DNA of 64,000 nt. It comes from Pseudomonas gessardii (GTDB taxonomy: Bacteria > Pseudomonadota > Gammaproteobacteria > Pseudomonadales > Pseudomonadaceae). The first letter of the stretch is position 1. Each line of letters begins with the position of its first letter. The stretch is from assembly GCF_001983165.1 (NCBI RefSeq), contig NZ_MNPU01000026.1, positions 1 through 64,000 on the forward strand. The letters run 5' to 3'. Shown piece by piece: positions 62,971-64,000 of the stretch. The position numbers and the translations under genes are program-made. Below the pieces are notes generated by a model. That model ran no database searches, was not told the origin of the DNA, and was given only the letters and a program-made list of their open reading frames with translations.

Positions 62971-64000
62971 TCAGCCCAGCAGTTCACTCAGGGGAATGAA
63001 GTTAACCCGGTCACCGATGGCCAATGTGGTGCCTTCCAGGACTTCTACCAAACCCTCGGCCCAGGCGGCACTGCGCAAGACACCGGAACTCTGGTTCTGG
63101 TAGATCACCGCCCGCCCTTGCTCAAGGCGCCCGCGCAGGTATTCGCGACGATTGCCCGGTTTGGCCCAGACGAATCCCACCGGCACCTCGAAACGCAGGG
63201 GCTGCACCGCTTCGACACCCTGGCGGCGCAGCAGGTAGGGCCGTGCCAGCAGGGCGAACGTGACCAGGGTGGACGCCGGATTCCCCGGCAGACCGATCAC
63301 CGGCACACCGCGAAAATGGCCGAATGTCAGCGGTTTACCAGGCTTGATCGCCAGCTTCCACAAGGCCAACTCACCCTCCTCGCGTAGAGCGATACCGAGG
63401 AAGTCGGCCTCCCCCACCGAGACACCGCCGGTAGACAGAATCAAGTCCACCGCCCTCAGTGTGCCCAGGCGGGTACGGGTCAACTCCAGGTCATCGGGCA
63501 AGATACCGGCGTCGATCACCTCGCAGCCCAGGCGTTGCAACCAACTGCACAACACTCGGCGGTTACTGTTGTAGATCTGCCCCGGCCCCAACGGCAGGCC
63601 CGGCTCGATCAACTCGTCGCCCGTCGACAACACCGCCACACGCACGCGGCGCACCACAGGCAGTCGGTCGCGCCCCAAGGAGGCTGCCAGGCCCAGTTCA
63701 ATCGGCCCCAGACGCGTGCCGGCAGCCAGGACTTCTTCACCGACAGTCGTCTCCTGGCCTTTGGGGCGGATGTTTTGCCCTGGGTGCAGCGCCTGGGTAA
63801 AGCTCACGCGCTGATCGGGCTGCACCTCGGCGTTTTCCTGCATTTCCACGCAGTCGGCCCCTTCGGGTAGCGGGGCGCCGGTGAAAATCCGCGCACAGGT
63901 ACCTGGCGCCAAGGGCTCAGAGGCCTGGCCGGCGAAGATGCGCTGGCTCACTACCAGCGGTTCCCCCGCCCAATCGGCGGTGCGCAAGGCGTAGCCATCC
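62971..64000 (-). CDS. moeA: Molybdopterin molybdenumtransferase MoeA (5' part outside window)
   Basis: At least 343 C-terminal codons of MoeA, running off the right edge. The first visible residues are DGYALRTADWAGEP, so roughly 60-70 N-terminal residues are missing. Motifs include ARIFTGAPLPEGADCVEMQE, STGDELIEPG, LSTGGVSVGEAD (MoCF_biosynth domain) and GLPGNPAST, then the C-terminal domain IV. It inserts molybdate into adenylated molybdopterin. In pseudomonads moaB commonly precedes moeA, but that region is not visible. Confidence 0.92.
   Translation of the reverse strand, partial: DGYALRTADWAGEPLVVSQRIFAGQASEPLAPGTCARIFTGAPLPEGADCVEMQENAEVQPDQRVSFTQALHPGQNIRPKGQETTVGEEVLAAGTRLGPIELGLAASLGRDRLPVVRRVRVAVLSTGDELIEPGLPLGPGQIYNSNRRVLCSWLQRLGCEVIDAGILPDDLELTRTRLGTLRAVDLILSTGGVSVGEADFLGIALREEGELALWKLAIKPGKPLTFGHFRGVPVIGLPGNPASTLVTFALLARPYLLRRQGVEAVQPLRFEVPVGFVWAKPGNRREYLRGRLEQGRAVIYQNQSSGVLRSAAWAEGLVEVLEGTTLAIGDRVNFIPLSELLG

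Overview
The window is a chromosomal segment of a fluorescent Pseudomonas, most likely of the P. fluorescens group. The evidence is high-GC coding sequence, GTGGGAGC-type REP elements, a pyoverdine locus (pvdL, pvdS, pvdH, mbtH-like, fpv transport genes), a dsbRS-dsbD-dsbG cluster, and an atu acyclic-terpene cluster with its TetR repressor. All calls come from reading the sequence. No database search was run.

Layout. 1-430: two sigma70 promoters on the minus strand with rRNA-type leader sequence, so an rrn operon probably lies just left of the window. 430-9760: housekeeping and accessory genes (RhtA-like exporter, two small lipoproteins, a TetR/SDR/isomerase group, aminopeptidase P with a cysteine desulfurase, a sigma54 activator, an ABM monooxygenase behind a MerR/SoxR-like promoter, and a VOC protein). 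10050-16201: fpvGHJK-fpvCDEF, a tightly overlapped operon for reducing ferri-pyoverdine in the periplasm and handling the released iron. 16421-18245: mbtH-like gene and pvdH, each with its own PvdS-type box. 18280-24686: ampDh3-like amidase, copper-type two-component pair dsbS/dsbR, and dsbD-tlpA-dsbG. 24779-30974: two large unfamiliar proteins built from alternating beta-rich modules. 31142-46220: pvdL (4310 aa NRPS), the iron-starvation sigma factor pvdS under a Fur/sigma70 promoter, and a hydroxamate acetyltransferase. 47132-56251: atuR and atuABCDEF for citronellol/geraniol catabolism. 56322-64000: exonuclease, ppnP, MOSC protein, cheV with a FliA-type promoter, a degenerate Hpt-like protein, a NarL-type two-component pair, a YegS-like kinase and the 3' part of moeA.

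How the genes work together. Fur represses pvdS. PvdS then recognises TAAAT/TAATT-N16-CGT boxes that I can place upstream of pvdL, pvdH, the mbtH-like gene and the acetyltransferase, with a weaker one before fpvG. PvdH supplies diaminobutyrate to PvdL, MbtH supports adenylation domains, PvdL builds acyl-Glu-Tyr-Dab (the chromophore precursor), the acetyltransferase suggests an acetyl-hydroxyornithine residue in the peptide arm, and FpvGHJK/CDEF recover the iron. The remaining pyoverdine synthetases are outside the window.

The least explained part is the pair of genes at 24779-30974. They share a modular shaft (4 versus 3 repeat pairs), a roughly 1 kb tract about 97% identical at the DNA level, unrelated C-terminal domains, and an 18-bp palindrome 95-97 nt upstream of each start. 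This is the best candidate here for an undescribed system.
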